Shown: in pieces, positions 6,110 through 13,290 of the stretch
Numbering within the stretch: the stretch's first letter is position 1
Layout of the letters: each line of letters opens with the position of its first letter
Source of the DNA: Aureococcus anophagefferens
Lineage: Eukaryota; Sar; Pelagophyceae; Pelagomonadales; Pelagomonadaceae
Assembly: GCF_000186865.1 (NCBI RefSeq)
Contig: NW_008705564.1
Coordinates: 758,885-775,191, forward strand
Direction of reading: 5' to 3'
Length of the DNA: 16,307 nt
Translations under genes and position numbers: made by a program
The notes under the pieces: model-generated
What the model was told of the DNA's origin: nothing
What the model saw: the letters and a program-made list of their open reading frames with translations, nothing else
Databases searched by the model: none

Positions 6110-6820
6110 ATGGCGCCGCGCGGTCGCGGCCGCGACCGCTCCTACTCGCGGAGCTACTCGCGGTCGCGGTCGCCGCCGCGGCGCGGCGGCTACCGCGACC
6201 GGTCCTACTCGCGGTCCTACTCGCGGTCGCGCTCCCCGGCGCGGCGCGGCCGCGGCGGCGGCGGCGGCCGGGGCCGGGGCCGATCGCGGTCGCGGTCGCG
6301 GTCGCGGTCGCGGTCGCCGCCGCGGCGCAACGGCTCGCGGCGGCGCGACTCGCCGCCGCCGAAGAAGCGCTACGAGAAGCAGCGCAGCCCGAGCCGGAGC
6401 CCGTCGCGGAGCGCGAGCCGGAGCCGGAGCTCGAGCCGGAGCCGGAGCCGGAGCCGGTCCCGATCCCGGAGCTTCTCGCGGAGCCTGTCGCGGTCCAAGT
6501 CGCGCAGCGCGTCCGGCGAGGCCGCGGCGGCGCGGCGGAAGCTCGTCCAGAAGATGGGCAAGGACGACGACGCGCTGCGCCGCGCGGACGGCGCGCCCGC
6601 CGGCGGCGGCGGCGGCGGGCCCGTCGGCGAGCTCAGCGAGGAGGAGCAGATGCGCCAGATGCTCGGCTTCGGCGGCTTCGCGACGACCAAGGACGCCGAG
6701 GTCCCCGACAACCAGACGAGCGCCGCGCGCGGCGCCGTCAAGAAGAACCAGAACCGCCTCTACCGCCAGTACATGAACCGCCGCGGCGGCTTCAACCGGC
6801 CCCTCGACAAGGTCGCCTAG
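6110..6820 (+). CDS. SNRNP27: U4/U6.U5 tri-snRNP 27 kDa protein
   Basis: Component of the spliceosomal tri-snRNP, acting in the nucleus before or during spliceosome activation. The 236-residue product has the family's two parts. An N-terminal RS region (about 9-133) contains a twice-repeated RSYSRSYSRSRSP block, a Gly/Arg stretch (47-58) and two long RS runs. The conserved C-terminal SNRNP27 domain (about 173-236) has EEEQMRQMLGFGGFATTK and ends YRQYMNRRGGFNRPLD-KVA, which is the hallmark of the family. The RS region is presumably phosphorylated by SR-protein kinases, by analogy. ATG 6110 has a perfect Kozak context (A at -3, G at +4). The open frame extends further upstream only through the leader repeat. 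Uninterrupted despite encoding a splicing factor. Length is greater than the human protein through expansion of the RS part. Confidence 0.95.
   Translation: MAPRGRGRDRSYSRSYSRSRSPPRRGGYRDRSYSRSYSRSRSPARRGRGGGGGRGRGRSRSRSRSRSRSPPRRNGSRRRDSPPPKKRYEKQRSPSRSPSRSASRSRSSSRSRSRSRSRSRSFSRSLSRSKSRSASGEAAAARRKLVQKMGKDDDALRRADGAPAGGGGGGPVGELSEEEQMRQMLGFGGFATTKDAEVPDNQTSAARGAVKKNQNRLYRQYMNRRGGFNRPLDKVA
6281..6475 (+). repeat. Two RS-encoding hexanucleotide runs within SNRNP27
   Basis: At 6281-6316 six Arg-Ser pairs are written almost purely as CGG-TCG. At about 6410-6475 further Ser-Arg pairs are written mainly as AGC-CGG, with a few TCC/CGA variants. The same dipeptide therefore arises from two different hexamer expansions, separated by the NGSRRRDSPPPKKRYEKQ region. 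Microsatellite-like length variation between strains would be expected. Confidence 0.8.
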
Positions 6821-7000
6821 GGCCGGCGGCGGTAAGAGGACCTGTGCTTTCTCGTCGTGCGCTAGTTTACGCATCTTATTTTTATGCACAAACTACCGCA
6901 GTTGTTACATGTGCTCCGGGGCGAACAAGTGGGAGAACTAGAGCCCTGGGGGCGGGGAGAGGCCAGCGGAATAGCTCTTCGCGGCCGCGTCGGAGCAGGC
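6821..7000. other. Shared 3' region of two convergent genes
   Basis: 180 bp between the SNRNP27 stop and the stop of the ankyrin/MYND gene, the longest tail-to-tail gap between two fully contained genes. A short A/T-rich patch lies at 6874-6884. On the - strand it reads ATAAAAATAAG, a possible variant polyadenylation signal for the ankyrin/MYND transcript about 120 nt past its stop. No gene seen. Confidence 0.35.
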
Positions 7001-9061
7001 TCAGTCGGCCTCCTCGGCGTCGCCCCCCGTGTCGAGCTTGGCGGCGATGAGTTCCCGCGCGCGGTTCCGGAGCTCCTGCTTCTCGACGAGGCCGACGAAA
7101 GTGCCGCCGGCCGTCGAGATGAGCCCCTTGAGCTCGCCGACGGACGCGTGGTCGACGCGCTTGAGCAACGTGGCGAAGGTCTCCGGGCCGACGTCGGGCT
7201 TGGGCCGGCTCATCCGCTCGGCGACGTCGCGCGCGCGCGCCTCGGCCATGCCGGCGGACGCGGGCTCGCCGCGCGCGCGCCGCGAGAGCCGGTCGAGGCA
7301 CTTGAGGACCTTCGCGCGGGCTTGGGGGCCCTTGTGCGCGAGCGCCGGGTGCGTGGACGCGAGGTCCCACAGCATCGGCCAGTTCGCCGTCGCGCCGAGG
7401 TCGACGAGACACTCGATCTTGTCGACGAAGCCCTGGGAGATGGCGGCGTCCAGCGGGCCGCGGCCGTAGTCGTCGGCCTGGTCCGGGTCGCAGCCCAGCG
7501 CGCGGAGCGCCCGGAGCGTCGACGCGGGGTTCATCATCACGGCGATGCCGAGCGCCGACGACCCGTCGAAGCCCGCCCTCGCGGCGACGTCGGCGCCCGC
7601 GGCCGCGAGCGCCTTCATGACGTCCAGGCGCCCGCCGCGCGCCGCCAGATGGAACGGCGTCATGCCGTACTTGTCCATCTTCGTCCGCTGCTCGAGGTCC
7701 GCGCCGAGGCCGACGAGGCAGCGGACGACCGCGGCCGCGTCGAACGTCTTCGCGGCCCGCTTCTTGCGCTCCTTGCTCCAGTTCGGGAAGATGGTCTGCG
7801 TCATCGTCGACCCGGCGTTGCCGAAGGCGACGAGGAGCAGCGGCGTCTCCGCGCCGTTGCTCTCCGACGACGACTTGCCCACCGCGAGGCCCTGCTGCGT
7901 CTCCGCGCAGCTCGCCTCGTGCGCGTCCCCCTCCTTCTTCGCGCGCGCCGCGCGCGTCGTGTCCGCGACGATGTGGTCGATCCGCGCGTCCACCGGCACC
8001 CGCTCGTCGCGCACGAGCCGCTCGATCTCCGCCGTGTCGCCGGACACGACCGCGGACACGAGCGAGACGAGGAGCGGCTCGCCGTCCTCCTTCTTGACGC
8101 CGGTCCCGCAGACCTTCTTGTGGCTCTTCCAGGCGGCCTTGAAGCAGCCCTGGCCGCAGTAGCGGGGCCCGCCGGAGCCGCACTTGCCGCACTGCTGCTT
8201 CGCGCCCGGCCGGCCGCAGAAGGCGCACTGGCGCGCGACGGCGTACGCCCGCGCGCCCGTCGCGCCGGCCGCCGAGCCCCGGGGCGCGCCGCCGAGGTCC
8301 CGCTTGATCTCCTCGGCGTAGTCGACGTCCGCGCGCGACGGCGCGACGCCGCAGGCCTTCGAGAGCCACTTGACGATGTCGCGGTAGTCCCCCATGAGAG
8401 CGACCCCCGCGACCGTCGTGACGGCACGGCCGATCGTCGACGGCTTGGCCATGTCCGCGCCGAAGTCGCGGAGGAGCTTGAGCGCGGCGAGGTCGCCGCA
8501 CCGCGCGGCCAGGATCGCCGGCACGGCGCTGCCGGCGTTGGGGTCGACCTTGCCCGTCTCCAGGAGCCAGCGCGCGACGGCGTGGCGCGCGGCGCGCGTC
8601 CACCACGTCCGCGCCGCCTTCGTCCCCTCGCGCAGGACCTCGGGCTCGCGTCCCGCGTCCGCGCCGCGGTGCGTCCCGGGCCCGACGGCGAGGTCCCGCG
8701 CGACGTAGCTGTCGTCGAGCACGCGGTGGAGCACGGAGTGGGCGTCCGCGGCGCCCGCCTCGAGGTCCGCGCCGGCGGCGCGGAGGCTCGCGAGCACGGC
8801 GACGACCAGCGCCGCGTCGCCCGTGCCGGCGGCGTCCGTGCGCGCGTGCAGCGCGAGGGTCGCCAGCGGCACGGGTTCGCTGATCATCGGCGCGCCGAGC
8901 TCGTGGAGCGCGGCGATGGCCTCCGGGCGGCCGCAGAAGACCGCCAGTTCGACGAGGGAGGGGTCGCGGCAGCTCCGCAAGTCGGCGCCGTTCGCGGCGA
9001 GCTGGCGCAGCCGCGCGACGTCGCCCGCCATCACCGCTGCCCTGAGCTTCGTCGAGGCCAT
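7001..9061 (-). CDS. Ankyrin-repeat protein with internal MYND zinc finger
   Basis: A 686-residue protein with N-terminal ankyrin-like repeats (about 1-110 and 150-235, e.g. AAVMAGDVARLRQLAANGAD, residues 8-27). A MYND-type zinc finger follows with all eight ligands visible: C279/C282, C291/C294, C302/C306, H314/C318, including YCGQGC and WKSHKKVC. A second ankyrin block covers about 325-560, the clearest unit being YGMTPFHLAARGGRLDVMKA (465-484). A C-terminal helical segment (about 640-672, SVGELKGLI...EKQELRNRA) resembles SAP-like helices. Both fold types mediate protein contacts. MYND fingers often bind proline-rich partners or sit in SMYD methyltransferases, but no SET domain is present, so a scaffold role is likely and the partner unknown. 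The ATG at 9061 (G at -3, G at +4) is the first in-frame ATG; the open frame beyond it lacks one. Confidence 0.9.
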   Translation of the reverse strand: MASTKLRAAVMAGDVARLRQLAANGADLRSCRDPSLVELAVFCGRPEAIAALHELGAPMISEPVPLATLALHARTDAAGTGDAALVVAVLASLRAAGADLEAGAADAHSVLHRVLDDSYVARDLAVGPGTHRGADAGREPEVLREGTKAARTWWTRAARHAVARWLLETGKVDPNAGSAVPAILAARCGDLAALKLLRDFGADMAKPSTIGRAVTTVAGVALMGDYRDIVKWLSKACGVAPSRADVDYAEEIKRDLGGAPRGSAAGATGARAYAVARQCAFCGRPGAKQQCGKCGSGGPRYCGQGCFKAAWKSHKKVCGTGVKKEDGEPLLVSLVSAVVSGDTAEIERLVRDERVPVDARIDHIVADTTRAARAKKEGDAHEASCAETQQGLAVGKSSSESNGAETPLLLVAFGNAGSTMTQTIFPNWSKERKKRAAKTFDAAAVVRCLVGLGADLEQRTKMDKYGMTPFHLAARGGRLDVMKALAAAGADVAARAGFDGSSALGIAVMMNPASTLRALRALGCDPDQADDYGRGPLDAAISQGFVDKIECLVDLGATANWPMLWDLASTHPALAHKGPQARAKVLKCLDRLSRRARGEPASAGMAEARARDVAERMSRPKPDVGPETFATLLKRVDHASVGELKGLISTAGGTFVGLVEKQELRNRARELIAAKLDTGGDAEEAD

Positions 9062-9207
9062 GCCGATGCGCACGGGAGCCCGGCGGGCTGCGAACACCCC
9101 TTGCCGATGCCGATCGAGCAGCCGGAGTGGCAGATCCAGACGAACTTTCAGCGACTGCACGATCTGCCTCAAGATTGCCTCATCGAAGCGCGTTGCCCTC
9201 GAGATCG
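9062..9207. promoter_or_regulatory. Divergent upstream region, ankyrin/MYND gene and S-formylglutathione hydrolase
   Basis: 146 bp between opposed start codons, noticeably less GC-rich than the flanking coding sequence. No clear TATA box or repeat was found. Inferred to be a shared promoter from the head-to-head layout. Confidence 0.4.
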
Positions 9208-10122
9208 ATGCTCCGTCGTCTCCCACTCGTGCTCGGAGCCGGAGCTGCGCGCGCCATGTCAACAACAACGAGAGTGGGCAGCAACGCCTGCTTCGGCGGC
9301 TCCTGGCAGCGCTACAAGCACGACTCCGAGTGCACGAAGACGCCCATGGCCTTCTCGGTCTTCGTGCCGCCGGCGGCGACGCCGGAGGCGCCGGCGCCCT
9401 GCATCTTCTACTTGAGCGGCCTCACGTGCACGGACGAGAACTTCGTGCAAAAGGCCGGCGCGGCGCGCGCGGCCGCGGAGCGCGGCGTCGCGTTGGTGGC
9501 CCCGGACACGAGCCCGCGCGGCGCGGGCGTCGACGGCGAGGACGACGCCTACGACTTCGGCTCCGGCGCCGGGTTCTACGTCGACGCGACGGCGGCGCCG
9601 TGGCGCGACAACTACAACATGTACTCCTACGTCACGGAGGAGCTCGTCGCCGCGGTGCGGGACGCCGCGCCCGCCGTCGACGTCGGCAGGCGGTCGATCA
9701 CGGGCCACAGCATGGGCGGCGCGGGCGCACTCACAATTGCCATGAAGGCTCCGGAGACCTGGACGTCCGTGTCGGCCTTCTCGCCCATCTGCAACCCGAC
9801 GAGGGTTCCCTGGGGCAAAAAGGCCTTCGAGGGCTACCTGGGCTCCGTCGAAGCCGGCGCGGCGCACGACGCGTCGGAGCTCGTGCGCAAGGGCGGGCCC
9901 TTCGCCTTCGGCGACATCCTCATCTCCCAGGGCGCCGACGACGACTTCCTCGTCGGCGACGTCGACCAGCTCCAGCCCGAGGCGTTCCGCGCGGCGTGCG
10001 ACTCCGTTGGCCAGGGCCTCGAGCTCCGCTACGAGGCGGGCTACGACCACTCCTACTTCTTCATCGCCACCTTCGTCGACCAGCACGTCAACTTCCACGC
10101 CGACCGCCTCCTCGCGCGGTGA
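9208..10122 (+). CDS. ESD: S-formylglutathione hydrolase (esterase D family)
   Basis: Hydrolyses S-formylglutathione to glutathione and formate, the second step of glutathione-dependent formaldehyde detoxification. It is an alpha/beta hydrolase with very clear family motifs (numbered from the ATG at 9256): NACFGG (10-15), YLSGLTCTDENF (52-63), APDTSPRG (82-89), GAGFYVDAT (104-112), MYSYVTEEL (122-130), nucleophile motif GHSMGG (Ser152), SPICNP (176-181), PWGKKAF (185-191), QGADDDFL (the Asp of the triad) and GYDHSYFF (His265). From 9256 the product is 288 residues, near the usual 280-odd. From the upstream in-frame ATG at 9208 it gains a 16-residue Arg/Leu/Ala leader with no acidic residue (304 total). 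The 9208 context is weak (T at -3, C at +4), while 9256 has G at -3. Both forms may be made. Confidence 0.94.
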   Translation: MLRRLPLVLGAGAARAMSTTTRVGSNACFGGSWQRYKHDSECTKTPMAFSVFVPPAATPEAPAPCIFYLSGLTCTDENFVQKAGAARAAAERGVALVAPDTSPRGAGVDGEDDAYDFGSGAGFYVDATAAPWRDNYNMYSYVTEELVAAVRDAAPAVDVGRRSITGHSMGGAGALTIAMKAPETWTSVSAFSPICNPTRVPWGKKAFEGYLGSVEAGAAHDASELVRKGGPFAFGDILISQGADDDFLVGDVDQLQPEAFRAACDSVGQGLELRYEAGYDHSYFFIATFVDQHVNFHADRLLAR

Positions 10123-10195
10123 GGCGGCCGCGGCGGCGCGCGGAGGCGTCGCCGTCGGCCAACGCGCGCCAGCGTCGTGCCAGATCAGCAACACG

Positions 10196-10912
10196 ATGGT
10201 GGCTAATCTCTGCGCCATCAGCCTGTGCCTCGCCGCGCTCGGCGCCGACGCCTTGCTCGCGACGCCCGGCCGGTCGCCGCGCGCGCGTCGTCAGGGAACG
10301 ACGCGCCGCGCCGCCACAAAACAACCGACGAACGCCGAGTGGCTCGAGGCCTGCAAGACCTCCGGCGTCGTGTCCTACACGGACTTTGGCATCTCGCTGG
10401 CGCCGCGGGACGGTGACGACGGCGCCGTCGCCGTCGCCGAGCGCGACGTCGGCGTCGGCACGCCGCTCTTCGGGAAGAAGGCGCCCGCGGCGGCGCCGGA
10501 GCCCGCGGCGCCGCGCGTCGCGAACGCGGCCAAGGACTACGAGGACTTCAACCCGGACCAGCCGGACATCATCCAGAAGTTCGTCAAGTCGCGCGACGAC
10601 TGGTGGAGCTCCGAGTCGCCCTTCCCCGGCGCGCCCGTCGCCAAGGGCTCGGGCGACTCGCCGGTCGACGCGCTCGTGCAGCTGCCGCTGCCCGCGTACT
10701 TCTGGCTCCTCAGCGCGACCGTCGGGTCCATCGCCTTCGTCGGCTGCATCTTCCAGCTCTTCTACAACGTGCCCCGGGCGCCCGTGCTCGGCGTGCCCCT
10801 CACGTCCGTCATCCTCGTGGCGTCCGGCCCCGCGTTCGTCTTCTTCTTCCTCGTCGCCATCGCCCGGGGCCAGAAGGAGGCCGACGACGACGACGCCAAG
10901 TACAACATGTAA
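10196..10912 (+). CDS. Predicted plastid-targeted two-helix membrane protein, function unknown
   Basis: A 238-residue protein that I do not recognise. Residues 1-20 form a classic hydrophobic signal (MVANLCAISLCLAALGADAL). Residues 26-44 are Arg/Thr/Ala-rich without acidic residues, together like a bipartite presequence for a secondary plastid. The mature part has a soluble segment with DYEDFNPDQPD (114-124), FVKSRDDWWSSESPFPGAP (129-147), then two hydrophobic helices (about 166-190 and 199-224) joined by a short NVPRAPVLG loop, and an acidic tail DADDDD-like (229-234). Two closely spaced helices with a large lumen- or stroma-side domain suggest a small thylakoid or envelope membrane factor; this is inference. 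ATG 10196 has A at -3 and G at +4. It follows the hydrolase gene by 73 bp on the same strand, and its stop is 5 bp from the opposed phosphatase stop. Confidence 0.8.
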   Translation: MVANLCAISLCLAALGADALLATPGRSPRARRQGTTRRAATKQPTNAEWLEACKTSGVVSYTDFGISLAPRDGDDGAVAVAERDVGVGTPLFGKKAPAAAPEPAAPRVANAAKDYEDFNPDQPDIIQKFVKSRDDWWSSESPFPGAPVAKGSGDSPVDALVQLPLPAYFWLLSATVGSIAFVGCIFQLFYNVPRAPVLGVPLTSVILVASGPAFVFFFLVAIARGQKEADDDDAKYNM

Positions 10913-10917
10913 TCCTT

Positions 10918-13170
10918 TTAGGGCGCGGCCTCCTCGGGGGGCGGGTGGTCGCCGACGTGGCACCGCGCCCAGAGTTTGACGGCCTGCGCGGAGTAGTCGA
11001 CCTTGAGGAACAGGGCCCCGTCCCCGGCGTCGTAGGCGCCGCTGCGCAGCGCCGGGCAGGCCGCGAGCGCGGGCCAGAGGTCCACGAAGTCGGCGTCGCG
11101 CTGCGCGTCGCAGTCGCCGCGGAACGTCGAGTGCCACTGCGCGTAGACCGCGTCCCTTACCGCCAACAGGAACATTTCGTTGAACTCGAAGCGTGTCGGG
11201 TGCTGGCGGAGCGCCTGCCAGACGCAGTCGAGCCACTGGAGGAAGATGGGGCTGTGGTCGTCCGTCGCGGCGTCGCGCCGCTTCGAGAACTGGTAGCCGA
11301 ACGCGCACCAGTCCTTCTCGACGAGCGCCGCGAAACCGGCGACCGTGCGGTAGTAGGGGTCGAGCAGCAGCTGCGCGAGCGACGACAGCTGCGACGTGCG
11401 GTCCCAGCCGTCGCTGCAGTGCACGAGCGTCGGCGTCTTGCGCACGTGCAGGAGCTTCGCGACGAACGTCGACGCGGCGAGCACGAGCCGCAAGTTGTCG
11501 AGCCACCGGCTGCCGTGGACCTCCTCGAGGAAGTCGCCGTCGTTCTTCTCGCAGGCCCGCCGCAGCTTCGCGAGCGACTGGCGCATGGCGTGGATGTTGG
11601 GGATGTTCGCGAAGTAGACCGTGCCGCCGCCCGGGATGTCGTGCGCGTCCTCGAAGCCGCCGCCCTTGAGCGTGTTCGCGAGCGCGTTCGCGTAGGGCCG
11701 CGCGTCGACGACGGCGAGCGACGCGCCCGCGAGGCCGCAGCGCCGGATCGCGCCGAGCACCGCGAGCGCGTGGCGGTCCTTGTGCCCGCCGCTCGCCGCG
11801 CCGAGCGCCGCGGGCGCCGCGGAAGCCGCCGCGCCGGCCGCGCCGGCGACGACGTGGAACGCGCGGTCCTTGTGGTGCTCCGCGTGGGGCTGCGCGGACC
11901 GGCACAGCGGGGTTTTGGACACCGGGTGGCGCCACGTGAGCGCGGGCGTGCGGTGCTTCGACCGGCGCTTGATCTCGCCCTCGAGGGCCTCGTCGTCGAG
12001 CTCCGCGGGAACGGCGAATTGAGGCGGGTACGTCGGCGCGACCGCGTAGGTCGCGTTGTCGACGACGCGCCAGCGCGCGTCGTCGAAGACGCCGAGGCGC
12101 GCGTACTCGTCGTCCATGACGTTGCGGCGCCGTGAAACGCCCGGGAAAAGTCGCGGCGTTTCGCCCGCGAGCGCCGCGGCGGCGCGCGCGAACGCCGGCC
12201 CGAGCGCCTTGTCGAGGCCGAGGCGCAGCGCGCCGCAGTCGCCGCCCCGCAGCGTCACGTAGGCGCGGTCGCCCTCGACGTGCGGGTGCGACGCGCGCGG
12301 GCTCGCGTCGGACTGCTGCGCGTCGCGCACGTCTTTCGCGAGTTCGACGAAGTGGTCCGCGCCCCGTTCGTCGAGGAATTCGAGGAACGCGCCGCATTTC
12401 AGGCACGCGTCGGTCTGGACCGCGGCCGCGAGCCAGATCTCGAGGCCCTCGCGCCGATCGGAGATGTCGCTCGAGAGCACCTGCTTCCGCGGGAAGGGCA
12501 CGTCTTTGAGCTCCTCGGCGCCGACGAGCTTGCAGACGCGGTCCCGGAGTGCTAAGAACTCGGAGTATCTTCGGGACACGACCCAGGACGTCGCGTGCGC
12601 CCGCACGGAGACGTGGTACTCGACGTGGGCGCCGCCGCTCACGGAGAAGAAGGCGCCCGGCGCCGCGGCCGTCGTCGCCTCGCCCGAGATCGTCGCCGAG
12701 AGCGACCCCGCCGGCAGGACCTGCTCCGACGCCGCCGCCGCGGCCGTGCCGCAAAAGTCGGAGCCTCGCCGGTGGACCTTCTTCCGCGTCGCGGACCGCG
12801 CGAGCTCGTTCATGGACCGCCGCAGGCTCGGCCGCGCGCCCTCGAGCGACGGCGCGCCGCACGCGCGGACCGCGAGCTGCGCCACGTGGCCGCTCGGCCC
12901 CGCTGCGCCGGCGGCAAAGCCCCGCGCGAAGATGAAGCGCGCGTCCGTGACGAGCAGCGCGCCCAGGATCGGCGCGTCGTGCGTGAAGTTCAGATCCTCG
13001 CCGCGGAAGAGCTCTTTCTCGCGCGGTGGGCCGCAGAGCTCGACGTCCTCGATGCAGTAGAGCAGCGTCTCCCAGCCCGCCGGCGGCTGGAGCACGCCCC
13101 CGTCGAGCCCGACGAGGCCCTCGTGGCCCGCGGGCAGCCAGGCCGAGAGCTCGGCGTCGATGCGCTCCAT
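10918..13170 (-). CDS. Myotubularin-family phosphoinositide phosphatase with PX domain
   Basis: Predicted PI3P/PI(3,5)P2 3-phosphatase of endosomal membranes (750 residues). The myotubularin catalytic core is about 345-680: YPPQFAVP (381-388), NIPNIHAMRQSLAKL (522-536), the CX5R active site HCSDGWDRT with Cys585 and Arg591, LLLDPYYRTVAGF (601-613), EKDWCAFGYQFSKR (618-631) and SPIFLQWLDCVWQ (640-652). The intact site predicts an active enzyme. Upstream lies a PX domain (about 182-268) with RRYSEF (200-205) and PFPRK (225-229), expected to bind PI3P. Residues 52-85 (LFRGEDL...GALLVTDARFIFA) resemble part of a GRAM domain. An Ala/Gly linker (438-465) interrupts the core. The start at 13170 is chosen for its strong context (G at -3, G at +4); an in-frame ATG at 13287 would add 39 residues but has T at -3. 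The stop lies 5 bp from the neighbour's. Confidence 0.93.
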   Translation of the reverse strand: MERIDAELSAWLPAGHEGLVGLDGGVLQPPAGWETLLYCIEDVELCGPPREKELFRGEDLNFTHDAPILGALLVTDARFIFARGFAAGAAGPSGHVAQLAVRACGAPSLEGARPSLRRSMNELARSATRKKVHRRGSDFCGTAAAAASEQVLPAGSLSATISGEATTAAAPGAFFSVSGGAHVEYHVSVRAHATSWVVSRRYSEFLALRDRVCKLVGAEELKDVPFPRKQVLSSDISDRREGLEIWLAAAVQTDACLKCGAFLEFLDERGADHFVELAKDVRDAQQSDASPRASHPHVEGDRAYVTLRGGDCGALRLGLDKALGPAFARAAAALAGETPRLFPGVSRRRNVMDDEYARLGVFDDARWRVVDNATYAVAPTYPPQFAVPAELDDEALEGEIKRRSKHRTPALTWRHPVSKTPLCRSAQPHAEHHKDRAFHVVAGAAGAAASAAPAALGAASGGHKDRHALAVLGAIRRCGLAGASLAVVDARPYANALANTLKGGGFEDAHDIPGGGTVYFANIPNIHAMRQSLAKLRRACEKNDGDFLEEVHGSRWLDNLRLVLAASTFVAKLLHVRKTPTLVHCSDGWDRTSQLSSLAQLLLDPYYRTVAGFAALVEKDWCAFGYQFSKRRDAATDDHSPIFLQWLDCVWQALRQHPTRFEFNEMFLLAVRDAVYAQWHSTFRGDCDAQRDADFVDLWPALAACPALRSGAYDAGDGALFLKVDYSAQAVKLWARCHVGDHPPPEEAAP

Positions 13171-13290
13171 CGCGAGCTGGGGCAGCCTTGATAATCCAGG
13201 GCAGCCTTGCGCGGCATCGTCGGCCAGAAATAACCTCTCGAGGCGATGGCGTGAGCACGATCGTCTTAGCGCGCGCGAACGATCCATAAA
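13171..13290. promoter_or_regulatory. Divergent upstream region, phosphatase and 584-aa unknown
   Basis: 120 bp between the preferred start of the phosphatase and the ATG at 13291. It holds an 11-base direct repeat GGGCAGCCTTG (13180-13190 and 13199-13209) separated by ATAATCCA, the nearest thing to an AT-containing core element here. If the upstream in-frame ATG at 13287 were used instead, the two opposed ATGs would be only 3 bases apart (AAA). Confidence 0.4.

Noticed and set aside
6884..9415. 843-codon open frame on the + strand
   Set aside because: Antisense shadow of the ankyrin/MYND gene; the translation is Arg/Val/Ala-rich without domains, while the opposite strand carries intact MYND and ankyrin motifs.
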